From NCBI GenBank assembly GCA_024279575.1, contig JAJRRJ010000054.1:1-16751 (forward strand): a stretch of 16,751 nucleotides of DNA. The letters run 5' to 3'. A program made the translations under genes and the position numbers. Below are positions 1 through 7,551 of the stretch, in pieces. The notes under the pieces are model-generated. The model searched no databases. It had not been told where the DNA came from and worked only from the letters and a program-made list of their open reading frames with translations. This stretch comes from Alphaproteobacteria bacterium (GTDB lineage Bacteria > Pseudomonadota > Alphaproteobacteria > Rhizobiales > Devosiaceae). Within the stretch, counting starts at the first letter, position 1, and each line of letters starts with the position of its first letter.

Positions 1-389
1 CCATCTTTGCCAAGGTGTCCAAAAATTTGATTGAGGAAACCTGGCACATTATTTGTAAACCCGATGTCAAACAATGAAATGATCAGGTCATAGTCGGTGT
101 GTGGAAGGTGCAGATTTTCGGGATTGCATGTGGTTTGGTTTTTTCCTGCGAGCAGGGTGGAGATTTTTTGGAGTTTTATCTGGCCGGAAACTGAAGCGAA
201 AGTATCGGGGATTGGCTTAGGGGAAGGGGCCAATAGCAATGCTTTGGGGAACGCTCGAGAAATATTTTTCAACCGATCGGCAAGGTCCGTGACCACAAGT
301 GATGTGATAAAATCCATGGATTGTCCGGATCGAGGTAATAGTTTGTTTTTGACTTTTTCCCGGTCAAAAATTTTTGGAATCTGGCTCAT
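1..389 (-). CDS. SAM-dependent methyltransferase, NDUFAF5/BioC-like, N-terminal part (cut by window edge)
   Basis: Reading the reverse strand from an ATG at 389 gives 129 uninterrupted codons that run off the window at base 1. The protein begins MSQIPKIFDREKVKNK and later has LPHTDYDLIISLFDIGF followed by NNVPGFLNQIFGHLGKDG. This matches the alphaproteobacterial methyltransferase family related to NDUFAF5 and BioC, which starts with an IFDR-type motif and has a D(L/Y)DLIIS..L..TNDLPG..xQI...L.PDG segment. The usual glycine-rich SAM-binding motif I should fall near residues 50-65. Here that stretch reads ALLLAPSPKPIPDTF and lacks the glycines, so SAM binding is doubtful. The gene is divergent from comF, with under 70 bp between starts, an arrangement I know from Rhizobiales. 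No clear ribosome binding site precedes the ATG. The C-terminal half lies outside the window, so activity and exact family remain open. Confidence 0.8.
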   Translation of the reverse strand, partial: MSQIPKIFDREKVKNKLLPRSGQSMDFITSLVVTDLADRLKNISRAFPKALLLAPSPKPIPDTFASVSGQIKLQKISTLLAGKNQTTCNPENLHLPHTDYDLIISLFDIGFTNNVPGFLNQIFGHLGKD

Positions 390-457
390 GGGGAGCGTTG
401 TAAGCAGTTGGCGCGTCGATCACAAGACACTGTCATTTACCTGTGCCAGTATGTGGT
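390..457. promoter_or_regulatory. Divergent intergenic region, methyltransferase / comF
   Basis: This 68-bp gap separates two divergent starts, so promoters for both directions should lie in or near it. A weak sigma70-like pair is visible on the + strand: TTGGCG at 408-413 and TGTCAT at 431-436 with a 17-bp spacer, each matching consensus at four of six positions. If used, transcription would start just before the comF ATG at 458, leaving almost no leader. The gap itself is well supported; the promoter call is only a suggestion. Confidence 0.25.
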
Positions 458-1270
458 ATGGACAAAAATACTCCAATTGAACTTCTGACAAAATTTATGC
501 CCGCACTTAAGCAGGCCGGGGGCGTGTTGCTTGATCAGCTTTATCCCCCCTCGTGTGTGCATTGCGGGGCGGGTAATCTGGGCGGGCATGGGGCCTCAAA
601 TCTTTTATGTGCCCAGTGCTGGGGGAATCTGCGCCCTATTACCAGGCCGCTTTGTCCCCGCCTGGGTCTTCCGTTTGATTTTGATCTGGGAACAGAAGGC
701 TTAAGTGCGCAGGCGATTGCAGACCCGCCCCCCTATCAACGGGCGCGAGCCGCCTGTGTTCACAACGGGGTGGCGCGGACATTGATTTCAAAGCTGAAAT
801 TTTCTGACAGGCCGGAACTGGGGAAATTTTGCGCTACGCTTATGGTATCGGCGGGGCATGAATTATTTGAAGACAAAGAAAATGGAGAATCGCCGGTTCT
901 GGTTCCTGTTCCTTTGCACCGACGTCGCCAATGGCAGCGCCGTTACAATCAGTCCACACAATTGGCGCAGGCTCTTGGGGCGCTCAGGGGATTAGATGTG
1001 GAGCCGTTTATTGTGCAGCGGGTCAAATCAACGCGGCCTCAAATCGGGCTGAGTGCTGAACAGCGCAAGCGCAATCTGGCCGGGGCATTTGTTGCGCAGC
1101 CAAGTCTTGTGGAGCGGTTGCGCGGACGTAGAGTGGTGATTGTCGATGATGTTATTACCACTGGATCGACGATAAATGCTTTGACTAAAGTTCTGCAGGG
1201 GGCGGGGGTTGAGCGGATTGATGTTATCAGCTTTTCGCGGGTTGTTATTGGGATTGATGATAGTTTATAG
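458..1270 (+). CDS. comF: ComF family protein (phosphoribosyltransferase-like)
   Basis: The protein has 270 residues from the ATG at 458; an in-frame GTG at 443 would add five. Two CxxC pairs near the N-terminus (C33/C36 in CVHC and C51/C54 in CAQC) form the expected zinc-ribbon-like module. Further on are the family segments VPVPLHRRRQWQRRYNQS, a TRPQIGLSAEQRKRNL block, and the PRPP-binding motif VVIVDDVITTGST at about residues 226-238. ComF proteins are linked to DNA uptake in competent bacteria, but most alphaproteobacterial members have no proven role and resemble type I phosphoribosyltransferases. No strong Shine-Dalgarno sequence precedes either start. It is the first gene of a compact + strand group with grxC 32 nt downstream. 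Family assignment is secure; function is not. Confidence 0.9.
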   Translation: MDKNTPIELLTKFMPALKQAGGVLLDQLYPPSCVHCGAGNLGGHGASNLLCAQCWGNLRPITRPLCPRLGLPFDFDLGTEGLSAQAIADPPPYQRARAACVHNGVARTLISKLKFSDRPELGKFCATLMVSAGHELFEDKENGESPVLVPVPLHRRRQWQRRYNQSTQLAQALGALRGLDVEPFIVQRVKSTRPQIGLSAEQRKRNLAGAFVAQPSLVERLRGRRVVIVDDVITTGSTINALTKVLQGAGVERIDVISFSRVVIGIDDSL

Positions 1271-1302
1271 GGGGGCAACTTTTTTTGATCGGAAATTTAG
1301 AC

Positions 1303-1557
1303 ATGGCTAAAATCGAAATTTTTACCACCTCCAGTTGCCCCTTTTGTTTTGCGGCAAAGAATTTGCTGGATAAAAAGAAAGCGCCCTATGAGGAAACAGA
1401 AGTTTCTGACCCTGTTAAAAGAGCAGCAATGATTGAGCGGACAAAGGGGCGCCGGTCAGTGCCGCAGATTTTTATTGATGACTTTCATGTGGGGGGATTT
1501 GATGATCTGGTAGAGTTGGATCGGGCGGGAAAACTGGACCCGCTCCTGGTGCAATAG
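1303..1557 (+). CDS. grxC: Glutaredoxin 3 (GrxC)
   Basis: This is a small thioredoxin-fold oxidoreductase that uses glutathione to reduce disulfides and glutathionylated proteins in the cytoplasm. The 84-residue protein is the normal size for GrxC. The dithiol active site reads SCPFC near residue 11, where many relatives have CPYC. The cis-proline loop is SVPQIFID, and the glutathione-binding GGFDDL segment follows. The ATG at 1303 is preferred because GGA lies 9 nt upstream and the protein then begins MAKIEIFTTSSCPFC as in the family; an in-frame TTG at 1285 would add six residues. The gene ends 9 nt before the amidase gene, so the two are almost certainly co-transcribed. Confidence 0.95.
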   Translation: MAKIEIFTTSSCPFCFAAKNLLDKKKAPYEETEVSDPVKRAAMIERTKGRRSVPQIFIDDFHVGGFDDLVELDRAGKLDPLLVQ

Positions 1558-1566
1558 GGAGTTTTT

Positions 1567-2391
1567 GTGGCCTGTAATCTTAAAGTCAGCGTTGCTCAAA
1601 TGTGTGCGGGGACGGATCCGGAGCGAAATCTTGAGCGGATCGGTGAGTTGGCCAGTCAGGCCGGGGAACAGGGTGCTCATTATCTGCTTACACCTGAAAT
1701 GAGTGTTGCGTTTGTTGAAAATGTTGATCAGCTCATAAAAGTGGCCCAAAGGGTGGAGGGAAATGTTGCACTTGAAACATGTGCAAAAATTGCACGTGAG
1801 TGTGCATTGTTCTTGCATATAGGTTCTTTGGCGATTGCGCGTGAGGACGGGCTGTTTGCCAATCGCAGTGTTCTGTTTGACCCGGAGGGGAACATTGTTA
1901 GCCTATATGACAAAATTCATTTGTTTGATGCCGATGTTGAGGGCGATGACGCATATCGCGAAAGTTCAATTTATGTGGGCGGCAAAAAAGCCACTTTGGC
2001 ACAAATGGGCAATATTAATGTTGGACTGAGTATTTGTTATGATGTGCGTTTTGGTGCGCTCTATCGGGAATTGGCCAAAGCGGGGGCGCATATAATTGCA
2101 GTGCCAGCGGCTTTTACTGTCCCCACAGGCAAAGCCCATTGGGAAGTTTTATTGCGGGCGCGGGCGATTGAGACGGGTTGTTTTGTTCTGGCAGCTGCGC
2201 AAGGGGGGATGCATGAAAATGGTCGACAGACTTTTGGCCATTCAATGATTATTGATCCCTGGGGGAAAATCATTACCTCCTTTGAGGATAACTCGAGTGG
2301 GTTGATTTTTGCCGAGCTGGATTTTGATCAGATCAAGCGGGCGCGTCAAAGCGTGCCGGCTTTGCAAAATGAAACAGAGTTCAGATTGTAA
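1567..2391 (+). CDS. Carbon-nitrogen hydrolase (nitrilase superfamily, Nit1/Nit2-like amidase)
   Basis: The 274-residue protein shows the nitrilase-superfamily catalytic triad: Glu44 in LLTPEMS, Lys116 in LYDKIHLFD and Cys157 in LSICYDVRF. The later segments VPAAFTVPTGKAHWEVLLRA and FGHSMIIDPWG are typical of the Nit1/Nit2 branch. Members of this branch hydrolyse small amides such as deaminated glutathione or omega-amides of 2-oxo acids. Because the gene follows a glutaredoxin gene by 9 nt, deaminated glutathione is a reasonable guess, but nothing in the sequence fixes the substrate. The start is GTG at 1567, preceded by GGGAG that overlaps the grxC stop region, a good ribosome site. Family is certain, substrate is inferred. 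Confidence 0.92.
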   Translation: MACNLKVSVAQMCAGTDPERNLERIGELASQAGEQGAHYLLTPEMSVAFVENVDQLIKVAQRVEGNVALETCAKIARECALFLHIGSLAIAREDGLFANRSVLFDPEGNIVSLYDKIHLFDADVEGDDAYRESSIYVGGKKATLAQMGNINVGLSICYDVRFGALYRELAKAGAHIIAVPAAFTVPTGKAHWEVLLRARAIETGCFVLAAAQGGMHENGRQTFGHSMIIDPWGKIITSFEDNSSGLIFAELDFDQIKRARQSVPALQNETEFRL

Positions 2392-2475
2392 GAATTTTGT
2401 TTAAGCGTTAACCATAATGGGATATGAAAATGCCTGTACGGGGGTAAGCTAATTTGTTTTTTGGGAAATGTTACC

Positions 2476-2946
2476 GTGATTCAATATGCGTTAGTTTGTG
2501 AAAATACCCATCAGTTTGAAGCCTGGTTCAGAAGTGCGGTGGCCTATGATGACCAGATTAAAATGGGCGTTGTCAGCTGTCCGATATGTGCCACCAGCAA
2601 AGTGAACAAGGCCCTTATGGCCCCGGCTGTCGGGCGCAAAGGCAACTCTCGGTCTTTGGAGAAGAATGGCGATCAGGAAAAAAGCGAGGGCGCTTCTGTT
2701 AGTCTTTCCGCCGGCCACCCTGAACAGAAAAAGTTGCAACAGGCTATTCGCCAATTACGGGAAAAAATTACTTCCGAGGCGGATTATGTCGGGAATAAAT
2801 TTGCCAGCGAAGCGCGTAAAATTCACGATGAAAAGGCGGAGCCGCGCGGTATCTATGGGGAGGCCACCCCGGAGGAAGCCGCCAGTTTGATTGAGGATGG
2901 GGTGGAATTTATGCCCCTGCCTGCGCTGCCTGAAGAGCAGAATTGA
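2476..2946 (+). CDS. DUF1178 family protein
   Basis: The 156-residue protein begins MIQYALVCENTHQFEAWF and continues with VSCPICATSKVNKALMAPAV, the conserved N-terminal signature of DUF1178. The Cys and His near the N-terminus plus the CPIC pair look like a small metal-binding ribbon, comparable to FmdB-type regulatory zinc ribbons. The middle (about residues 60-85) is charged and low in complexity. The C-terminal part carries the conserved RGIYGEATPEEAASLIEDGVEF-type segment, ending in PLPALPEEQN. The GTG at 2476 is preferred over the TTG at 2461 because GGGA lies about 9 nt upstream and family proteins start MIxYALVC. The gene is 84 nt after the amidase. No function is established for the family. 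Confidence 0.9.
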   Translation: MIQYALVCENTHQFEAWFRSAVAYDDQIKMGVVSCPICATSKVNKALMAPAVGRKGNSRSLEKNGDQEKSEGASVSLSAGHPEQKKLQQAIRQLREKITSEADYVGNKFASEARKIHDEKAEPRGIYGEATPEEAASLIEDGVEFMPLPALPEEQN

Positions 2947-3069
2947 CCCTGCCAGTGTTGCCTGATGTTTCTGCCATGTGTTGTTTTGTTTGCTAAGGGG
3001 CGGCGCATGGCCATTGTTGAACTTATGTTGTAAATATCCCGTTGTCGCTTAAACCTTGCTGGAAAAGCT

Positions 3070-4530
3070 TTGTTTGGTCAGGAATGTATCAAGGTGTTTG
3101 CTCGCGTATTCATTTTTGCTGTTTTGCTTTTTGGGTTGTCTTCAATTTCTGCCCGGGCGTTCGGGTTTGCCGATGAGATCATCTATTTCGTGATGGTTGA
3201 TCGCTTTGCGGATGGGACAACTATAAATAACAGGGACGTGGACCCGAACAATCCTCTGGCTTTTCAGGGGGGAGATCTGGTGGGCTTGCGCGAACAACTG
3301 GACGAGAGTGTTGACCTTGGGGCAACAATGATCTGGATAACACCCGTGATTTTGCAGATAGATGAGCCAATAGATCATAGTAACGGGCAGTTTTATCCCC
3401 ATCATGGGTATTGGGCCAGTGATCTGAATGCCATTGATCCACGGTTTGGTACTTAGGGTGATTTGATGGCCCTGGTGGATGGGGCTCATGAACGGGGCCT
3501 GAAGGTCATTCTGGATGTGGTTTACAATCATCTTGGATACGGGATGGAAAATGACCCTGAATTTTCGCACTGGCTGAGAAGTGGGGAGAGTTGCGGGGGG
3601 AGTAATCCGGTTACCATGTGTCTTGCCGGTTTGCCGGATTTTCAAACCGAATTGCCAGAAGTTCGAAAATATTTGTTTGAGGCCAATATCGGACTGGCGG
3701 AGCGGGTGAAACTGGATGGTTTTCGACTGGATACGGTAAAGCATCTGAGCCATGACTTCTGGCAGGAACATCGTGGTGAAGTTGATCGGCGGCTCGGCAA
3801 GGATTTTTTGCTCCTGGGCGAGGTATGGGATGCGGATAGGTTTGTGGCGCGCGACTATTTCGCCAATGATGAGATGGATGCGCTGTTTGATTTTTCCTTT
3901 CGTGACCGGGTGATAAAACTGGTGAGCGGGGTTTATGATGCGGCAAAGTTCGGGCGATATCTGAGCAAGCGCCATGATGTAGCCGAGGGGTATTTTCTGG
4001 CGCCGTTTTTATCCAATCACGATATGCCGATGCTGCTCTCAATGTTTGGCGGGGACACGCAATCTCTGGCGATGGCGGCAACAATAATGATGACAATTGA
4101 GGGACCGCCGGTCATCCCCTATGGCGAAGAAATCGGGCGACGTGGTGGCGTGTGGCCGGATAACCGGGAGGTAATGGCCTGGGGTGAGCGGGATATTCTG
4201 CCAGGGGCCGGGTTGGCGCGGAACGAGGAATTGCGGCAGGTTTTTATGGACCTGATTGCCTTGCGCAAAGAGCGGGCATCTTTGCGCGGGGGAGAATTTG
4301 AGGTAATTTATTCAGATGAAAATGTGCTGATTTATGGGCGTGGTGAAGACGCATTGGTGGCCATCAACCGTTCAGACAGGCTTGTGACGCTCAGTTTGGA
4401 AGATATTCCTGTTGAAAGTTTGTGGAGTTTAGTATTTTCCAGTGTAGGTCGTGAAGCAGGTGAAATTGCTGTGCTACCGGCCCGTTCAGCGCAGATATTT
4501 TTTAATACTTTTGCCACATATGATGATTGA
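3070..4530 (+). pseudogene. Secreted GH13 alpha-amylase interrupted by one in-frame TAG
   Basis: Two open stretches, 3070-3453 and 3457-4530, lie in the same frame and are separated only by TAG at 3454-3456. Together they encode one glycoside hydrolase family 13 protein of about 486 positions. A signal peptide is visible at the N-terminus (hydrophobic FIFAVLLFGLSSISARA, likely cut before FGFADE), so export to the periplasm or outside is expected. All four GH13 regions are present: DVVYNH from position 149, nucleophile Asp221 in GFRLDTVKH, acid/base Glu251 in LLGEVWD, and Asp318 in FLSNHDM. The stop falls in RFGT-stop-GDLMALV, where relatives usually have Leu (FGTLxDF), so a single TTG to TAG change explains it. 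Restart at TTG 3463 or ATG 3466 would lack the first barrel strand and the signal peptide. TAG ends at least four other genes here, so general recoding is unlikely. Start is TTG 3070 or GTG 3094, the latter with AGGA 10 nt upstream. It could be a recent pseudogene, a sequencing error or a readthrough product. Confidence 0.85.
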
Positions 4531-4544
4531 GCGGGCTAATCTGT

Positions 4545-5279
4545 TCAGGACTTTTCAGCCAGCAACATATAGTTCACTGACATATCACGACTCTTGCGCC
4601 ATTGATCGTGCAGGGGATTAAAGCTGACGCCGCAACGGTCACGAATGCTCATTTTGTGGCGGGAAATAATGGAGATAATTTCTTCGGGGGTGAGAAACTT
4701 TTTGAAGTCGTGGGTTCCTTTGGGCAGCCATTTCAGGACATATTCTGCGCCAACTATTGCCAGTGCGTAGGCTTTGGCGGTGCGGTTGATGGTGGCAATG
4801 AACATTAGTCCTCCGGGTCTGACAAGCTCTGAGCAGCTTTTAAGATAGAGGGGCACATCGGCCACATGTTCCACAACTTCCATGTTGAGAACAACGTCAA
4901 ATTGTTTGCCTTTGGCCGCCAGCTCCTCTGAGGTGGTGGCCAGATAGGTGATGTCCAGACCGCTTTGTTCAGCGTGTATTTTTGCTATGGCAATGTTGCG
5001 CTGGGACGCGTCGGCGCCGGTAACGGTTGCGCCAAGTCGGGCCATGGGTTCGCACAACAGGCCACCGCCACATCCGATGTCCAGAATATTTAGCCCTTCA
5101 AACGGATAACGTTTGGTGCCATCAAGTTTGAAACTTGCAAGAATGTGTTCGCGAATATAGGCGAGGCGCACCGGATTGAATTTGTGCAGGGGCTTGAACT
5201 GGCCTGATGGATCCCACCATTGTTCAGCAAGATCAGAGAATTTTTTGACTTCAGAGTCGTTGATCGTTGTGGCGGCCAT
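4545..5279 (-). CDS. ubiG: Ubiquinone biosynthesis O-methyltransferase UbiG
   Basis: UbiG carries out both O-methylation steps of ubiquinone synthesis using SAM. The 244-residue protein starts MAATTINDSEVKKFSDLAEQ, and the family signature FSDLAEQWWDPSGQFKPLH follows immediately. SAM motif I is LDIGCGGGL at residues 66-74, with GADAS as the acidic-loop region. Later come MEVVEHVADVPLYLKSC, the segment from NRTAKAYA to VLKWLPKGTHDF, and GVSFNPLHDQW, all specific to UbiG. The ATG at 5279 has GGA about 10 nt upstream; an in-frame TTG at 5297 is a weaker choice. The gene converges on the amylase with only 14 nt between stop codons and is divergent from the SulP gene. It is intact, of normal length, with no missing key residue. 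Confidence 0.96.
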   Translation of the reverse strand: MAATTINDSEVKKFSDLAEQWWDPSGQFKPLHKFNPVRLAYIREHILASFKLDGTKRYPFEGLNILDIGCGGGLLCEPMARLGATVTGADASQRNIAIAKIHAEQSGLDITYLATTSEELAAKGKQFDVVLNMEVVEHVADVPLYLKSCSELVRPGGLMFIATINRTAKAYALAIVGAEYVLKWLPKGTHDFKKFLTPEEIISIISRHKMSIRDRCGVSFNPLHDQWRKSRDMSVNYMLLAEKS

Positions 5280-5524
5280 AATGGATAAGTCCTGCAAATA
5301 GTTTTACTTGTTCTAGATCATTTGATGCGCAGATGGAATTGATTTTGCCGATATTTACCCTTTCAGTATTTTGTAAAGGGTTTGCGGTTTCATTTTCGTT
5401 TGTGTTGGGTTAATGTAAATGTCCGGCCAAGACGGTTGTGGTTTTGTAAGCCAAATACCGCCCCCGACCTCTAACTGTTTCACGCTTGATAATAAGCGCC
5501 GTCTGACTGCGCATGAGTTGATAT
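5280..5524. promoter_or_regulatory. Divergent intergenic region, ubiG / SulP transporter
   Basis: This 245-bp gap between two divergent starts must hold promoters for both directions. It is A/T-rich in its first half. The clearest structure is a perfect 7-bp inverted repeat, ACCCTTT at 5357-5363 and AAAGGGT at 5375-5381, with an 11-nt centre. Its placement suits an operator or a hairpin in either leader. I could not identify convincing -35 and -10 pairs. Confidence 0.4.
5357..5381. repeat. Inverted repeat ACCCTTT-N11-AAAGGGT
   Basis: The two 7-bp arms are exact reverse complements around an 11-nt centre, in the promoter region between ubiG and the SulP gene. It could be a binding site for a dimeric regulator or a weak hairpin. 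It is not a classical terminator for either neighbour, since both genes are transcribed away from it. Confidence 0.4.
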
Positions 5525-7363
5525 ATGGCTTACCAAAATCATGTTTATAAATCCGCTTTACTAAATCAACTCGCTACAATTTTTCCGTTTTTATACTGGT
5601 TCCCTCAAATGACGAAGGAAACCGTTCGGGCGGACATGTTTGCCGGATTAACTGGCGCTGTAATTGTTTTGCCGCAAGGGGTGGCATTCGCCTTTATTGC
5701 CGGTTTGCCACCGCAATACGGCCTTTACACGGCGATGGTTGTGCCGATTGTTGCGGCGCTGTTCGGGTCTTCGCGACATTTGATTTCCGGGCCGACAACA
5801 GCCATTTCAATCGTGGTGTTGTCAACAATTCCAGGATACGCGGAACCAGGGACATCTGAGTTTATTTCCCTTGCGTTGACGATGACATTCCTTGCCGGGG
5901 TCTATCAGCTCGCGTTTGGTTTGGCGCGGCTTGGAATTCTGGTGAATTTTGTTTCCCACACAGTGGTAATTGGATTTACCGCCGGGGCAGCAATTTTGAT
6001 TGTTACCAGTCAGATGAAAAATGTGCTGGGTGTGGATGTTCCCAAGGGGGAATCTTTTTTTCGCACCTGGGTGCATGTGTGGGATCAGGCCGGCAGCATA
6101 AATATTGCAGTTCTGGCGGTGGGACTGTTGACGCTTTTAAGTGCTATTCTGATTAAACGTTTAGTGCCGCGATTGCCAAATCTGTTATTGGCGCTGATTA
6201 TTGGCAGTGTATTTACCGGGGTGTTTTTGCGCAGCAATGTGGACATAAAACTGGTGGGTGAAATTCCCGGTGGTCTGCCTCCGCTTTCGGTGCCAAATTT
6301 TGATCTTGAAGTATTGCGTGAAATTGCGCCTGACGCTTTTGCTGTGGCTTTGCTTGGGTTGATTGAGGCGGTATCAATTTCGCGGGCAATTGCATCCAAG
6401 TCTCATCAGCGTATTGATTGTAATCAGGAATTTGTGGGGCAGGGGTTGTCCAATATAGTGGGCAGTTTTTTTTCCTGCTATGCCGGGTCCGGCTCTTTTA
6501 CCCGGTCAGGAATAAACTATGATTCAGGTGCGCAAACGCCTATGGCGGCTGTGTTCTCAGCGATTTTTCTTGCACTGATTGTTTTGTTGTTGTCGCCTCT
6601 GACTGCCTATCTGCCCATTGCAGCAATGAGCGGGGTCATAATGATGGTGGCCTATAGTCTGATTAATGTGAAACAAATCAAACACATTCTTGAATCGGAC
6701 CCCTCTGAAGCGATTATTCTGGTTGCCACATTCTTTGCCACCTTGTTTTTGGAGTTGGAGTTTGCGATTTATCTTGGTGTGATTATTTCTCTGGTGGTGT
6801 TTCTTGGCCGCACGACATCACCGGAAATTGCCGTTCTTGCGCCTGATATTGATTCCAAATATGGCCGCCCAAAACTGACTGATGTGGAAAGCAAGCCGCT
6901 TAATCAGTGCCCGCATATGAAAATTATTCGAATTGATATGTCGGTTTATTTCGGCTCGATTAATTTCATTCAGTCAAAGCTTTTCAAAATCAGTGAACAC
7001 GAAGGGCGCAAGCATATTGTTGTGCTAAGCAACGGGATCAATTTTATTGATCTGGCGGGGGCTGAAATGTTGTGTGAAGAGGCGGATCGGCTGGAAGCGG
7101 AGGGTGGGGGCCTTTATTTTGCCGGGCTGAAACCTGCGGTTTATCAATCGTTTGGCAAGACCCACGCTATCAAGCATATTGGGAATAATCACTTTTTTGA
7201 TGAAAAGCCTGCCGTTTTCAGAACCCTTCGGCGCCTGCTTAGAAAGCAGGGGAAATGTGAGGGGTGTGCGCTGAGGGTCTTTGCTGAATGTCGGGTGGAT
7301 GATGAGAAAAACTCCCCTGACACAACCAAAAATAGGATATCCAAAAAGGCTGACGCTGCCTAA
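5525..7363 (+). CDS. SulP family inorganic anion transporter with STAS domain
   Basis: SulP proteins move sulfate, bicarbonate or related anions across the inner membrane. The 612-residue protein has the family start region (FAGLTGAVIVLPQGVAFAF, then GLPPQYGLYTA) and the SSRHLISGPTTA segment, followed by many hydrophobic helices to about residue 440. A cytoplasmic STAS domain spans about residues 465-575, with the loop SNGINFIDLAGAEML. Beyond it lies a cysteine cluster, C578, C581 and C589 in CEGCALRVFAEC, and a charged tail. The substrate cannot be read from sequence. The start is ATG 5525 with a weak GAG 7 nt upstream. The gene stands alone, divergent from ubiG and 188 bp before lysC. It separates ubiG from lysC, which I expect to be neighbours in related genomes. 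Confidence 0.93.
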   Translation: MAYQNHVYKSALLNQLATIFPFLYWFPQMTKETVRADMFAGLTGAVIVLPQGVAFAFIAGLPPQYGLYTAMVVPIVAALFGSSRHLISGPTTAISIVVLSTIPGYAEPGTSEFISLALTMTFLAGVYQLAFGLARLGILVNFVSHTVVIGFTAGAAILIVTSQMKNVLGVDVPKGESFFRTWVHVWDQAGSINIAVLAVGLLTLLSAILIKRLVPRLPNLLLALIIGSVFTGVFLRSNVDIKLVGEIPGGLPPLSVPNFDLEVLREIAPDAFAVALLGLIEAVSISRAIASKSHQRIDCNQEFVGQGLSNIVGSFFSCYAGSGSFTRSGINYDSGAQTPMAAVFSAIFLALIVLLLSPLTAYLPIAAMSGVIMMVAYSLINVKQIKHILESDPSEAIILVATFFATLFLELEFAIYLGVIISLVVFLGRTTSPEIAVLAPDIDSKYGRPKLTDVESKPLNQCPHMKIIRIDMSVYFGSINFIQSKLFKISEHEGRKHIVVLSNGINFIDLAGAEMLCEEADRLEAEGGGLYFAGLKPAVYQSFGKTHAIKHIGNNHFFDEKPAVFRTLRRLLRKQGKCEGCALRVFAECRVDDEKNSPDTTKNRISKKADAA

Positions 7364-7551
7364 ACCTCAGGCGGAGTTTGTGGTGTTGAATTTACGCCCG
7401 GTGCCGATGGGTGAGCGGTGTATTTGCTAAATTGGCATAAACGACATTTTCTGTTGCTGGTTGAAACCTTTGTCACTTTGTGCCATTTGAGCGCCGTGAT
7501 TGTTTTCAAGATTTTTGCAGATTAGAAAATCTGTTGAGTGGAGCATGTTTC

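Noticed and set aside
97..480. Open frame of 127 codons on the + strand
   Set aside because: It lies opposite the reverse-strand methyltransferase, whose translation matches a known family, and this frame resembles nothing.
3454..3456. General reassignment of TAG to an amino acid
   Set aside because: TAG is the natural stop of comF, grxC, ptsP and the DUF4167 gene here, and an intact RF1 is encoded.
3142..3975. Reverse-strand open frame of 277 codons across the amylase
   Set aside because: It is antisense to clear GH13 motifs, has no recognisable domain, and is explained as a shadow frame.
3463..4530. Separate 355-codon amylase gene starting after the TAG
   Set aside because: It would lack the signal peptide and the first barrel strand and has no clear ribosome site; one interrupted gene explains both parts.
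7480..7551. 24-residue N-terminal extension of LysC from GTG 7480
   Set aside because: The extension has no family similarity, while TTG 7552 has GGAG 8 nt upstream and gives the usual SRIVMKFGGTS start.
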